Part shown: piece after piece, positions 8,805 to 15,791 of the stretch | Numbering within the stretch: the first letter of the stretch is position 1 | Layout: each line of letters begins with the position of its first letter | Assembly (NCBI RefSeq): GCF_943914565.1 | Contig: NZ_CALUCN010000007.1 | Coordinates: forward strand, 68,462-132,461 | Direction of reading: 5' to 3' | Length of the DNA: 64,000 bases | DNA from: an uncultured Tessaracoccus sp. | GTDB lineage: Bacteria > Actinomycetota > Actinomycetes > Propionibacteriales > Propionibacteriaceae | Notes under the pieces: generated by a model | What the model was told of the DNA's origin: nothing | Databases searched by the model: none | The model's input: only the letters and a program-made list of their open reading frames with translations | Made by a program: the position numbers and the translations under genes

Positions 8805-9518
8805 TCAGCGGGAGACGAGCGTCCCGATCTCTTCACCCGCGATCACGCGGGCGATGTTTCCGGTCTTGGAGAGGTTGAAGAAGATGAGGTCCAGGTCGTT
8901 GTCGCGCGCCAGGGCGATCGCGGTGGCGTCGGCGACCTTGAGGTCCTTGTTGAGGAAGTCGTCGTGGGTGAGGCGCTCGTACTTGCGCGCGTCGGGGTTG
9001 CTGCGCGGGTCGGAGTCGTAGACGCCGTCAACGCCCTTCTTGCCCATGAGCAGCACCTCGGCGCCGATCTCGAGCGCTCGCTGCGCCGCGACGGTGTCGG
9101 TGGAGAAGTACGGCATGCCGGAGCCGGCCCCGAAGATCACGAGACGACCCTTCTCCATGTGCCGCTCCGCACGACGCGGGATGTAGGGCTCGGCGACCTG
9201 GCCCATGGTGATGGCGCTCTGGACGCGGGTGTTGATGCCCTCCTTCTCGCAGAAGTCCTGCAGGGCGAGGCAGTTCATCACCGTGCCGAGCATGCCCATG
9301 TAGTCGGCGCGGTCGCGCGCCATGCCGGACCGCGAGAGCTCCGCACCGCGGAAGTAGTTGCCGCCGCCGACGACCACCGAGACCTGCGTGCCGCCCCGGA
9401 CCACGTCGGCGATCTCCTTGGCGATCTGCGCGACGACAACCGGGTCGACGCCGAGTTTGCCACCACCGAAGACCTCGCCGGAGAGCTTGAGCAGGACACG
9501 ATGGAAGGCGTGCGCCAT
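8805..9518 (-). CDS. pyrH: UMP kinase
   Basis: This 237-residue amino-acid-kinase-fold enzyme phosphorylates UMP to UDP. 'RVLLKLSGEVFGG' and 'VSVVVGGGNYFRG' are the phosphate-binding loops, and 'GTGNPYFSTDT'-like 'GAGSGMPYFSTDT' is the nucleotide loop. 'MGKKGVDGVYDSDPR' is also conserved. The ATG is preceded by an ideal AGGAGG at 7 nt. It is followed by frr. A strong hairpin separates it from tsf. Confidence 0.97.
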   Translation of the reverse strand: MAHAFHRVLLKLSGEVFGGGKLGVDPVVVAQIAKEIADVVRGGTQVSVVVGGGNYFRGAELSRSGMARDRADYMGMLGTVMNCLALQDFCEKEGINTRVQSAITMGQVAEPYIPRRAERHMEKGRLVIFGAGSGMPYFSTDTVAAQRALEIGAEVLLMGKKGVDGVYDSDPRSNPDARKYERLTHDDFLNKDLKVADATAIALARDNDLDLIFFNLSKTGNIARVIAGEEIGTLVSR

Positions 9519-9537
9519 GGATTTCCTCCTGGAACGG

Positions 9538-9569
9538 GCGTGCGCCGCGTGATCCCACGCGGCGCACGC
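9538..9569 (-). terminator. Hairpin between tsf and pyrH
   Basis: A perfect 13-bp inverted repeat (GCGTGCGCCGCGT and its complement) with a 6-nt loop lies in the 91-nt gap between the tsf stop and the pyrH ribosome-binding site. It may end rpsB-tsf transcripts or attenuate read-through into pyrH-frr. No U-run follows. Confidence 0.6.
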
Positions 9570-9609
9570 CACTTTACTTGGTTTCTCGGATTCGCGAAGT
9601 CGGGGCCCC

Positions 9610-10419
9610 TCAGCCCTGGATCGCGAAGCGCACGAAGCGCAGCACCTTCATGCCGGCGGCGTCGAGCACCTTGCCGACGGTCTGCTTGTCCTCCCAGACC
9701 GCGAGCTGGTCCACGAGGCAGACTTCCTTGAAGAAGCCGTTCAGGCGGCCCTCGGTGATCTTCGGGATCGCCTTCTCGGGCTTGCCCTCCTCGCGCGACG
9801 TGGCCTCGGCGATGCGACGCTCGTTGGCGATGGTCTCCTCGGGGACGTCCTCGCGGGAGACGTACGTCGGCATCATCGCGGCGATCTGCATGGCGACCTG
9901 GTGGGCCAGGGCGTCGTCGCCGCCCCCGTACTCGACGAGGACGCCCACCTGCGGCGGCAGGTCGGAGGCGCGACGGTGCAGGTAGAGGTGCGTGGTGCCC
10001 TGGAAGTTGGCGACGTCGGCGAGCTGGAGGTTCTCACCGGTCTTCGCGGCGAGCGCCTTCACGGCCTCCTCGACGGTCTCGTCGCCGAGCTTGGTCTCGC
10101 GGGCCGCGTACACGTCGGCGGCGCCGGAGGAGGCGACCACGTCGACGATCTGGTCGGCCAGCTCGACGAACTCGACGTTCTTCGCGACGAAGTCCGTCTC
10201 GGCGGCGAGCTGGATCAGCACGCCATCCTTGCCCGCGACGATGCCGTTGGTGGCCTCGCGGTCCGCGCGCTTGGCCATCTTGGCCAGGCCGTGCACGCGG
10301 AGGTTCTCGATCGCCTGCTCGAAGTCGCCGTTGGCCTCGGTGAGGGCCTTCTTCGCGTCCATCATGCCGGCGCCGGTGGCGTCCCGGAGCTTCTTCACGT
10401 CAGCGGCGGAAATTGCCAT
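9610..10419 (-). CDS. tsf: Elongation factor Ts
   Basis: This 269-residue protein is the guanine nucleotide exchange factor for EF-Tu. The N-terminal UBA-like module 'VKKLRDATGAGMMDAKKAL' and the signature 'ETDFVAKNVEFVELA' are intact, as is the C-terminal 'GKVLDAAGMKVLRFVRFAI'. The ATG at 10419 follows GAGAGATCCC, a moderate Shine-Dalgarno. It lies 31 nt after rpsB, the usual operon. Confidence 0.97.
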   Translation of the reverse strand: MAISAADVKKLRDATGAGMMDAKKALTEANGDFEQAIENLRVHGLAKMAKRADREATNGIVAGKDGVLIQLAAETDFVAKNVEFVELADQIVDVVASSGAADVYAARETKLGDETVEEAVKALAAKTGENLQLADVANFQGTTHLYLHRRASDLPPQVGVLVEYGGGDDALAHQVAMQIAAMMPTYVSREDVPEETIANERRIAEATSREEGKPEKAIPKITEGRLNGFFKEVCLVDQLAVWEDKQTVGKVLDAAGMKVLRFVRFAIQG

Positions 10420-10450
10420 GGGATCTCTCTTTTCCGTTCTTCGTCGGGCT

Positions 10451-11377
10451 TCAGTTGGTCTCGTCGGCGGCCGTGGCGGGAGCCTCTGCGGGCTGCTGGG
10501 CGGCCTCGTCCTTGGCGGGCTCCGCGGCCTCCTGCTCCTTGGCGGGCTCGGCCGGGGCCTGCTCGGCCTTGGGCTGCTCATCGGCCTTGGCCTCGGCGGA
10601 GGCCTGGGTGGTCTGGTCGGCACCCAGGAGCTCGCGCTCCCAGTCGGGCATCGGCTCGGCGGCGGCCTCGTCGCCAGACTTGCCCTGCGAGCGCTCGATG
10701 AGGCCCTCGGCAACGGCGTCGGCGACGATGCGGGTCAGCAGCGCGACGGAGCGGATCGCGTCATCGTTGCCGGGCACCGCGTAGTCGACCTCGTCGGGGT
10801 CGCAGTTGGTGTCGAGGATGCCGACGACGGGGATGCTCAGCTTGCGGGCCTCGTCGACGGCGAGGTGCTCCTTCTTGGTGTCGACGACCCACACCGCCTG
10901 CGGGAGGCGGCCCATGTCACGGATACCGCCCAGGGTCTTGGCGAGCTTGTCCTTCTCGCGCTCGAGGCCCAGCAGCTCCTTCTTGGTGAGGCCGGAGGAG
11001 GCGACGTCGGTGAAGTCCATCGCCTCGAGCTCCTTCAGGCGCGCGACGCGCTTGGAGACGGTGCCGAAGTTGGTGAGCATGCCGCCCAGCCAGCGCTGGT
11101 TGACGAAGGGCATGCCGACGCGGGTGGCCTGCTCCTCGATGGCCTCCTGGGCCTGCTTCTTGGTGCCGACGAACAGCACCTGGCCACCGCGGGCGACGGT
11201 CTGCTTCACGAACGCGAAGGCCTTGTCGATGTAGGTGAGCGAGAGCTGGAGGTCGATGATGTAGATGCCGTTGCGCTCGGTGAAGATGAAGCGCTTCATC
11301 TTCGGGTTCCACCGACGGGTCTGGTGCCCGAAGTGGACGCCGTTCTCGAGCAGCTGGCGGGTGGTGACGACTGCCAT
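10451..11377 (-). CDS. rpsB: 30S ribosomal protein S2 with a long Ala/Glu/Pro-rich tail
   Basis: S2 is a 30S head/platform protein. The core is canonical ('LLENGVHFGHQTRRWNPKM', 'FVNQRWLGGMLTNF', 'VGILDTNCDPDEVDY'). At 308 residues it is longer than most S2 proteins because the last 80 or so residues are a low-complexity Ala/Glu/Lys/Pro tail ('AEPAKEQEAAEPAKDEAAQQ'). Such tails occur in actinobacterial S2 but vary in length. The ATG follows GAAAGGA. A truncated second copy of its first codons and leader lies at 14192-14400. Confidence 0.97.
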   Translation of the reverse strand: MAVVTTRQLLENGVHFGHQTRRWNPKMKRFIFTERNGIYIIDLQLSLTYIDKAFAFVKQTVARGGQVLFVGTKKQAQEAIEEQATRVGMPFVNQRWLGGMLTNFGTVSKRVARLKELEAMDFTDVASSGLTKKELLGLEREKDKLAKTLGGIRDMGRLPQAVWVVDTKKEHLAVDEARKLSIPVVGILDTNCDPDEVDYAVPGNDDAIRSVALLTRIVADAVAEGLIERSQGKSGDEAAAEPMPDWERELLGADQTTQASAEAKADEQPKAEQAPAEPAKEQEAAEPAKDEAAQQPAEAPATAADETN

Positions 11378-11640
11378 GGTCGTTCCTTTCGCGGCCGACA
11401 CTGGCGTCGGCCTGCATCATGTGGGCCGGAGCCCAGCGTGGTTGGTCCTGATGCGCTCGGCACCCAACCCGCCGGAGCGGGACCACTGGGCGACCGGGGA
11501 CGAGCCCGAAGCGCATGCGAAGTCATCCGCGGCTGCGGATGCGTGAGTGAGTGTACCCCCTCTCCCCCGGTTCGGCCCAACCGTCAGAACACCTCGCCTC
11601 CGCGCCGACGAGCCCACGCGTCAAGCATTGGTATTGCGCG
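11299..11640 (-). repeat. Copy A of a duplicated rpsB 5' region (intact)
   Basis: This stretch holds rpsB codons 3-27, the start, the leader and about 260 nt upstream. Its two outer parts (11299-11370 and about 11499-11626) recur in direct orientation at 14192-14400. The 133 nt between matching GACGA sequences, which include the start codon and ribosome-binding site, are absent from the other copy. Near-identity covers roughly the first 150 nt and then fades. Confidence 0.85.
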
Positions 11641-11770
11641 TTGTGGTGGTGGTCTGTCATTCTGTTTTGCAATGCGGGCGGATGCGTGAGTCGCCGCAGG
11701 CCTTGTTGGTGCGTGGGTGCATGGAGGTTTGTGGTGTTGGTTCGTCGTGTTGTGTGGCTGACTCACTAGG
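11378..11770. other. rpsB leader and promoter region plus left edge of the Rhs island
   Basis: No gene is supported here. 11378-11498 is the rpsB leader with the GAAAGGA ribosome-binding site. 11499-11626 is the part repeated near 14257. 11641-11770 is a G/T-rich plus-strand stretch just before the orphan Rhs tip, with an in-frame TGA 9 nt before that tip's ATG. It contains no recognisable Rhs coding sequence, so the rest of the Rhs gene is missing rather than frameshifted nearby. Confidence 0.5.
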
Positions 11771-12358
11771 ATGACACCGCCAACACCCTCAGCCAACGGT
11801 TACGGCTGGCTCGGCACCATCCGACGGACCACCACCAACACCGACCTCCTCCTCATGGGAGCCCGCCCCTACAACCCCACCACCGGACACTTCACCACCC
11901 TCGACCCCATCAACAAGCAGGATCTGTCAGGCAGAGCTTGGTGGGAAACAATCAAGACAAGGCTGGGTGTGGCCTCACTCTTCGGCTGCGGGGCGTGCGG
12001 CGCAGTTGCCTTTGCAATGTCAGCAGTGGATGTGGGCCGGGCCCTTTACCGCAGGCGCCACCGTCAGGCCCTCCTCGCAGCTCTTGATTTCGTGCCATTT
12101 GATATCGGGCGGGCGGGACGGGTGGTGGCCCGGATCGGGAGTAGCGCGGCAAAGCAGAGCGCAAGGAAGACTCTCCGGAACATGTCAAAAGCTGAACGCA
12201 AGAACGCCAAGAGCCCTTCCCGAATGGCCGCAAAATGCCGAGCACAAACGCGAAGGAAGGCTCGAAAGGTTGCCCGGCGTGTTGAAATCGAGATCACCGC
12301 ATATGGCGCCGGAATGTGGGCATGTCCATACCTGCAGTCAAGTCGGAGACGCAGATGA
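11771..12358 (+). CDS. Orphan Rhs tip: core-domain end fused to a candidate C-terminal toxin
   Basis: This 195-residue product begins with the last part of an Rhs core: 'YGWLGTIRRTTTNTDLLLMG' and 'ARPYNPTTGHFTTLDPI' at residues 11-47. Such a tip normally ends a protein of well over 1,000 residues. After the conserved DPI the sequence changes character: a Gly/Ala/Cys-rich hydrophobic stretch (residues 65-90), 'ALDFVPFDIGRAGRVV' and a very basic end ('RAQTRRKARKVARR'). This is the layout of a polymorphic toxin C-terminus, but I do not recognise the toxin family. An in-frame TGA sits 9 nt before the ATG, so it is a displaced cassette, perhaps silent. Its stop overlaps the next gene as ATGA. Confidence 0.7.
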   Translation: MTPPTPSANGYGWLGTIRRTTTNTDLLLMGARPYNPTTGHFTTLDPINKQDLSGRAWWETIKTRLGVASLFGCGACGAVAFAMSAVDVGRALYRRRHRQALLAALDFVPFDIGRAGRVVARIGSSAAKQSARKTLRNMSKAERKNAKSPSRMAAKCRAQTRRKARKVARRVEIEITAYGAGMWACPYLQSSRRRR

Positions 12359-12771
12359 TTCGGGTCATTGTATGGTTCACAATCAACCTCGTGTTTCGGC
12401 AAGAACTACGTGACCCTGAATTTTCGTTTGGGAGCTGGGAGGACATTGGCAAAGATCTTGCTGATGAAGGAGAAGATGGCGGCGTGGATTTTGCTCTCGA
12501 TGGTTTACAGTTAGCGCTGTTATGGGTCTCGCCATTGGCCGTCTTGATGGCGCTCGTGATGAGGTGGTCACTCATAGCGACGGTGCCCCTTTTTGTTGTG
12601 TTTGCTGGCGAGTTCGGCGCTCTTACAGCAGTGGCGGTGCGCAAGCTGCGGGTTCGATTTTGTGGCGCCCCATCTGGGATCGGGATTGCTGACGAGGCTT
12701 GGGCCCTTGTGTTCACTTCGAGCTATGTCGCTGTCGTGTTGTCGGGTTGGGTGTGGCCGATATGGGGTTGA
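12355..12771 (+). CDS. Small membrane protein, candidate immunity protein for the Rhs tip
   Basis: A 138-residue protein with hydrophobic segments near residues 1-13, 50-75 and 110-138 and an acidic loop ('SWEDIGKDLADEGEDGG'). I do not recognise the family. The ATG overlaps the stop of the Rhs tip by 4 nt (ATGA), so the two would be translationally coupled. In Rhs and other polymorphic toxin loci the immunity gene sits directly downstream of the toxin tip. Composition is less GC-rich than the neighbouring core genes. The immunity role is inferred from position and size only. Confidence 0.6.
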   Translation: MIRVIVWFTINLVFRQELRDPEFSFGSWEDIGKDLADEGEDGGVDFALDGLQLALLWVSPLAVLMALVMRWSLIATVPLFVVFAGEFGALTAVAVRKLRVRFCGAPSGIGIADEAWALVFTSSYVAVVLSGWVWPIWG

Positions 12772-13468
12772 AATCCCCTTGGTTTCGTTCCAACGGCCCC
12801 CGACCCGTCCCACCCAGCCCCATGGATCACTTGTTCATGCTCCTGAGCCAGCACTGTCGCCACAACAGATTCCTCAAACCTTGGCTGGTCGACGTCGGGC
12901 TGTGAGAGGACACCTCGACAAACCTCGATGCAGACTTGGCCGTATGGGATTCCACCCTCTTTTCTCACACGTGTTCCCCAGCAGCCAGCAGGCTCCGGCC
13001 TGGGCCGTCCGTCGGCGTTCCCGACGACGGCCGCATCCATCACTGTGAGATCACCGACCGCGGGCCTCTCCGTGACCACCACGAGGTCGGATGAGCCCCG
13101 TAGTGTGGTGGAAATTCCCGTGGTGGTCTGGCCGGGTAGTCGAGGCCTTTGGGACATCGTGAGAGCTGATTCTGCCAATAGCCATGTGGACTCACGACCT
13201 GATCCTAGCGATGATATTAGTACTCACCCTCACCAACCATTCCCCCACCCGACAACGCCCTTCACCAACCCAAACAACCCGAACCCACCCAAGATATCCA
13301 ACGCAGCTCGATATGCTACCCACCCTCATCTGCGTAGAGCTGTCAAAGCCGGGCTGTGCGGATGATGCAGGAGCCCCGTCCAGACTACGAAGGCACCTGG
13401 CGATAACATAACCGACGCTCCCGAAACGCGAGAGCAATTCGACTATCAGGAGGGGCTTTGTATACCTT
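12772..13468. other. Non-coding or decayed stretch between the two toxin-immunity modules
   Basis: About 700 nt in which every reading frame is short or looks like a shadow. A minus-strand frame at 12723-13178 is open for 151 codons, but it overlaps the membrane-protein gene and has no recognisable domain or ribosome-binding site. The right part (13200-13330) is C/A-rich. I see no transposase, tRNA or clear repeat. It is probably debris of earlier cassettes. Confidence 0.4.
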
Positions 13469-13903
13469 TCAAGGGTATGGCAAGCTCTCCGACTCTACCG
13501 AGAACGCACGGCATTGGATGCTCACTTCGAACCAGTCCCCGTCAATAACGAACGATAGGAGCCCTATATCCGAGCGCCCCATAAGACGGATCCCCAGAAT
13601 GCCATAGTGGCTATCCTCCTCTTCGAGGATCAGCTTTCCGATCTGTCGCAAGCTGATTTCTGAGCACCCAGACCAAACCATTCGAACAAGAATGCCACAG
13701 GAGCTCAGGCCGACATGAAAGGATTCACACTTAGGAAATCCAATTGTTTCCATCGTCAGCTTGTCACCTGCGATTGCCATCTTCTCAACATAGAAGTCAG
13801 CTTTCAAATCGACCATCTGGCCTTGCGCACGAACTTCATGCTCGACACGAGAGATGCTCCAAGCTCCGAAGTCTTGCTCAGGAGAAGAGATACCGTGAAT
13901 CAC
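13469..13903 (-). CDS. Immunity-like cytosolic protein next to a decayed toxin tip
   Basis: This 144-residue protein has no signal or membrane segment, is acidic, and is rich in beta-strand-like runs ('DFGAWSISRVEHEV', 'IGLLSFVIDGDWFEVSIQ'). I do not recognise the family, but size and composition resemble polymorphic-toxin immunity proteins. The GTG start follows GAGGAG by 7 nt and overlaps the stop of the decayed tip upstream as GTGA, the arrangement of a toxin-immunity pair. An in-frame ATG at 14005 exists but lies inside the tip sequence. GC content is clearly below that of the core genes. Confidence 0.6.
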   Translation of the reverse strand: MIHGISSPEQDFGAWSISRVEHEVRAQGQMVDLKADFYVEKMAIAGDKLTMETIGFPKCESFHVGLSSCGILVRMVWSGCSEISLRQIGKLILEEEDSHYGILGIRLMGRSDIGLLSFVIDGDWFEVSIQCRAFSVESESLPYP

Positions 13904-14191
13904 CGGGGTCTCCTCGCGAGGTAGTGATGGACCCGGATCAAGTCCATCCAGTTGCTGCTCCTCACAGGCTCCTTCTTTCCCATATATGGCGGACGGCCAT
14001 GCCAATGAAGATGCTACTGATTGGGTGTCTTCACTGAATTGTGCGCTCGTCCGCGCAGGTCATAAAGAGCAATTCCCTTCTTGCCGCGTATACTCACCCG
14101 CGCCTTGCTTCCATTCAAAGCACGGGATAGGAATATGCCAGACCACACCTTGCCCGCACTATTTACACGTCCGGCAGCCCTGACCACCTTG
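13900..14191 (-). pseudogene. Decayed Rhs-type toxin tip with an internal TAG
   Basis: Read on the minus strand, one frame stays protein-like for about 96 codons: 'KVVRAAGRVNSAGKVWSG', 'RGKKGIALYDLRGRAHNSVK', 'TPNQ', then TAG, then 'HLHWHGRPPYMGKKEP' and 'SSNWMDLIRVHHYLARRPR' before a TGA. The 'YDLRGRAHNxVxTPNQ' and final 'DLIRVxxYL' patterns resemble C-terminal toxin domains of Rhs proteins. The upstream end is cut off exactly at the truncated rpsB copy, so no start or Rhs core remains. The final TGA overlaps the immunity-like GTG (GTGA). The frame is disrupted and cannot make a full product. Confidence 0.55.
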
Positions 14192-14400
14192 TCTTCGGGT
14201 TCCACCGACGGTCTGGTGTCCGAAGTGGACGCCGTTCTCGCGCAGCTGGCGGGTGGTGACGAGCCCGAAGCGCATGCGAAGTCACCCGCGGCTGCGGATG
14301 CGTGTGTGGGTGTACCCCGTCTCCCCCTGTTCGACCCAACTGTCGCGGCAGCCGCATCCGTGCCGACCAGCGCCGTCGTCAAGTCTTGTGTGGCGCTCGC
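14192..14400 (-). repeat. Copy B of the rpsB 5' region (truncated remnant)
   Basis: 14192-14261 matches rpsB codons 3-27 with one base deleted ('RRWNPK' is still readable), and 14257-14392 matches the sequence upstream of rpsB. The join is at a shared GACGA. Start codon and ribosome-binding site are missing, so it cannot be expressed as S2. It lies on the M23-gene side, where the original rpsB upstream flank is expected from conserved gene order, so it probably marks the far boundary of the island. Confidence 0.8.
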
Positions 14401-14865
14401 GGGACGAAAAGGGGGGCGCGGTGTCCTGTTTCAGGCGTGACGTGGACAGTGACTGATGGCCACGCTGCGCTGGTCGAAGCAAGTCGATCACAACGACATC
14501 CTGCGCGTGGCGCCGATCGTGAACGGTCGGCCCCTTGGTGAGCGTTTCAGCGAAGGGGCTGTGCCGCGCGTGGTGGGACTCCCCTTGGGGTGGGGCGGCT
14601 CCGAGCGATCGTTCGCGGTCCTGGCGGACGATGCCCCACCACTTCGCCGCAGGTATCGCCGTCACGCTCGCATGCTGGTGAGGGACGACGGTCTGCCGGG
14701 AAAGCCGTCCTACCCCAAGGCTGGGCCGATGAGGCACGCAGGGCACGGGACCGGTCACGGTCGCCAGCCGTGATCCGTGCGGATGCTCGAGCCTCAGTCC
14801 CGGGAGTTCTCCACAGGTGGAGGACCGGATGCAAGTCGGGCCCTGCTCGCTGCCAACACTGGTGC
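14401..14865. other. Intergenic stretch upstream of the M23 peptidase gene
   Basis: About 465 nt without a gene I can support. A plus-strand frame at 14456-14773 (105 codons) and a minus-strand frame at 14282-14758 are open, but neither shows a domain, and the minus frame reads through the rpsB remnant. The stretch may hold the promoter of the M23 gene. No other structure was recognised. Confidence 0.4.
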
Positions 14866-15771
14866 ATGAAGAACTTCACCATCATCGTGTTCGCCGTCGC
14901 GCTCAGTTGGTTCGGGTTCGCGCCCGCGCACGCTGCAGGCCTCGAGCTGCGCATGCCCGTCGACGGACAGGTCACCCGTGCCTTCGAGGCACCGGCCACC
15001 CGCTACGGCAAGGGCCACCGCGGCGTCGACATCGACGCGCCCGCCGGCACCGTCGTGCGGGCAGCGGCGCAGGGCCGTGTGTACTTCACCGGCCAGGTCG
15101 CCGGCCGGCCGTCCGTCTCCGTCGATCACGGCAACGGGCTGCGCACCACCTACACCCCCGTCGTGGGCACGCTGAGGAAGGGCGACGTGGTCACGGCCGG
15201 GCAGCCGATCGGCACCCTCGCCGCCGGGCACTGCGAGCGGGCGTGCCTGCACTGGGGGCTCACCGACGGCGAGACCTACCACGACCCGCTCCCCCACCTG
15301 GCCAAGCGGCAGGTACGGCTGGTCCCGCTCGGCACCCGCCCGGTCACGCCACCCACGCTGCCGGCCGCGACGACGGCATCGCTCGGCACACCGGGTACCA
15401 AGCCGGTGGCGGGCCCGGTCACGTCGCGCTTCGGGATGCGCCTCCACCCCGTCACCGGTGTGTTCAAGCTCCACGACGGCACCGACTTCGGCGCTTCCTG
15501 CGGCACCCCGATCCACCTGCCCTGGGAGGGCACTGTCACGAGGACCGAGCGCACCCGCGGCTACGGGCTCAGGGTGATCGTCGAGCACCCGGGCGGCCTG
15601 CAGACCGCCTACGCGCACCTCGACCGCTTCGACGTGCGCGTGGGCCAGCGCATCCCCGCGGGCGGGCAGGTCGGACGGGTGGGCAACACCGGCTACTCGA
15701 CGGGCTGCCACCTCCACTGGATGGCCTGGCGGGGCGGACGCCTCGTCGATCCGCTCACCCTGGTGCGGTGA
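14866..15771 (+). CDS. Secreted protein with two M23 (LytM) domains, the first degenerate
   Basis: This 301-residue protein has a signal peptide ending near 'APAHAA' (residue 24). The first M23 domain (about 27-145) keeps the zinc ligands His51, Asp55 ('HRGVD') and His129. It lacks the catalytic histidines: 'YTP' replaces YxH and 'CLH' replaces HxH. The second domain (about 180-298) is complete, with His203/Asp207 ('HDGTD'), 'YAHLD' and 'HLHW' (His282, His284). It probably cuts cell-wall peptide bridges or activates another hydrolase. An M23 gene beside rpsB and xerC is conserved in actinobacteria; the tandem form is unusual. Confidence 0.85.
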   Translation: MKNFTIIVFAVALSWFGFAPAHAAGLELRMPVDGQVTRAFEAPATRYGKGHRGVDIDAPAGTVVRAAAQGRVYFTGQVAGRPSVSVDHGNGLRTTYTPVVGTLRKGDVVTAGQPIGTLAAGHCERACLHWGLTDGETYHDPLPHLAKRQVRLVPLGTRPVTPPTLPAATTASLGTPGTKPVAGPVTSRFGMRLHPVTGVFKLHDGTDFGASCGTPIHLPWEGTVTRTERTRGYGLRVIVEHPGGLQTAYAHLDRFDVRVGQRIPAGGQVGRVGNTGYSTGCHLHWMAWRGGRLVDPLTLVR

Positions 15772-15791
15772 TGCGCGCTCGCCGATTGGGT

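Noticed and set aside
12723..13178. 151-codon minus-strand frame
   Set aside because: Overlaps the candidate immunity gene, has no ribosome-binding site or domain, and looks like a shadow frame.
14014..14382. 122-codon minus-strand frame reading through the rpsB remnant into the toxin tip
   Set aside because: Its first half is rpsB leader and remnant read out of frame; only the part below 14191 is toxin-like, so it is described as a decayed tip instead of a gene.
14456..14773. 105-codon plus-strand frame before the M23 gene
   Set aside because: No domain, no good ribosome-binding site, Arg/Gly-rich composition; treated as non-coding.
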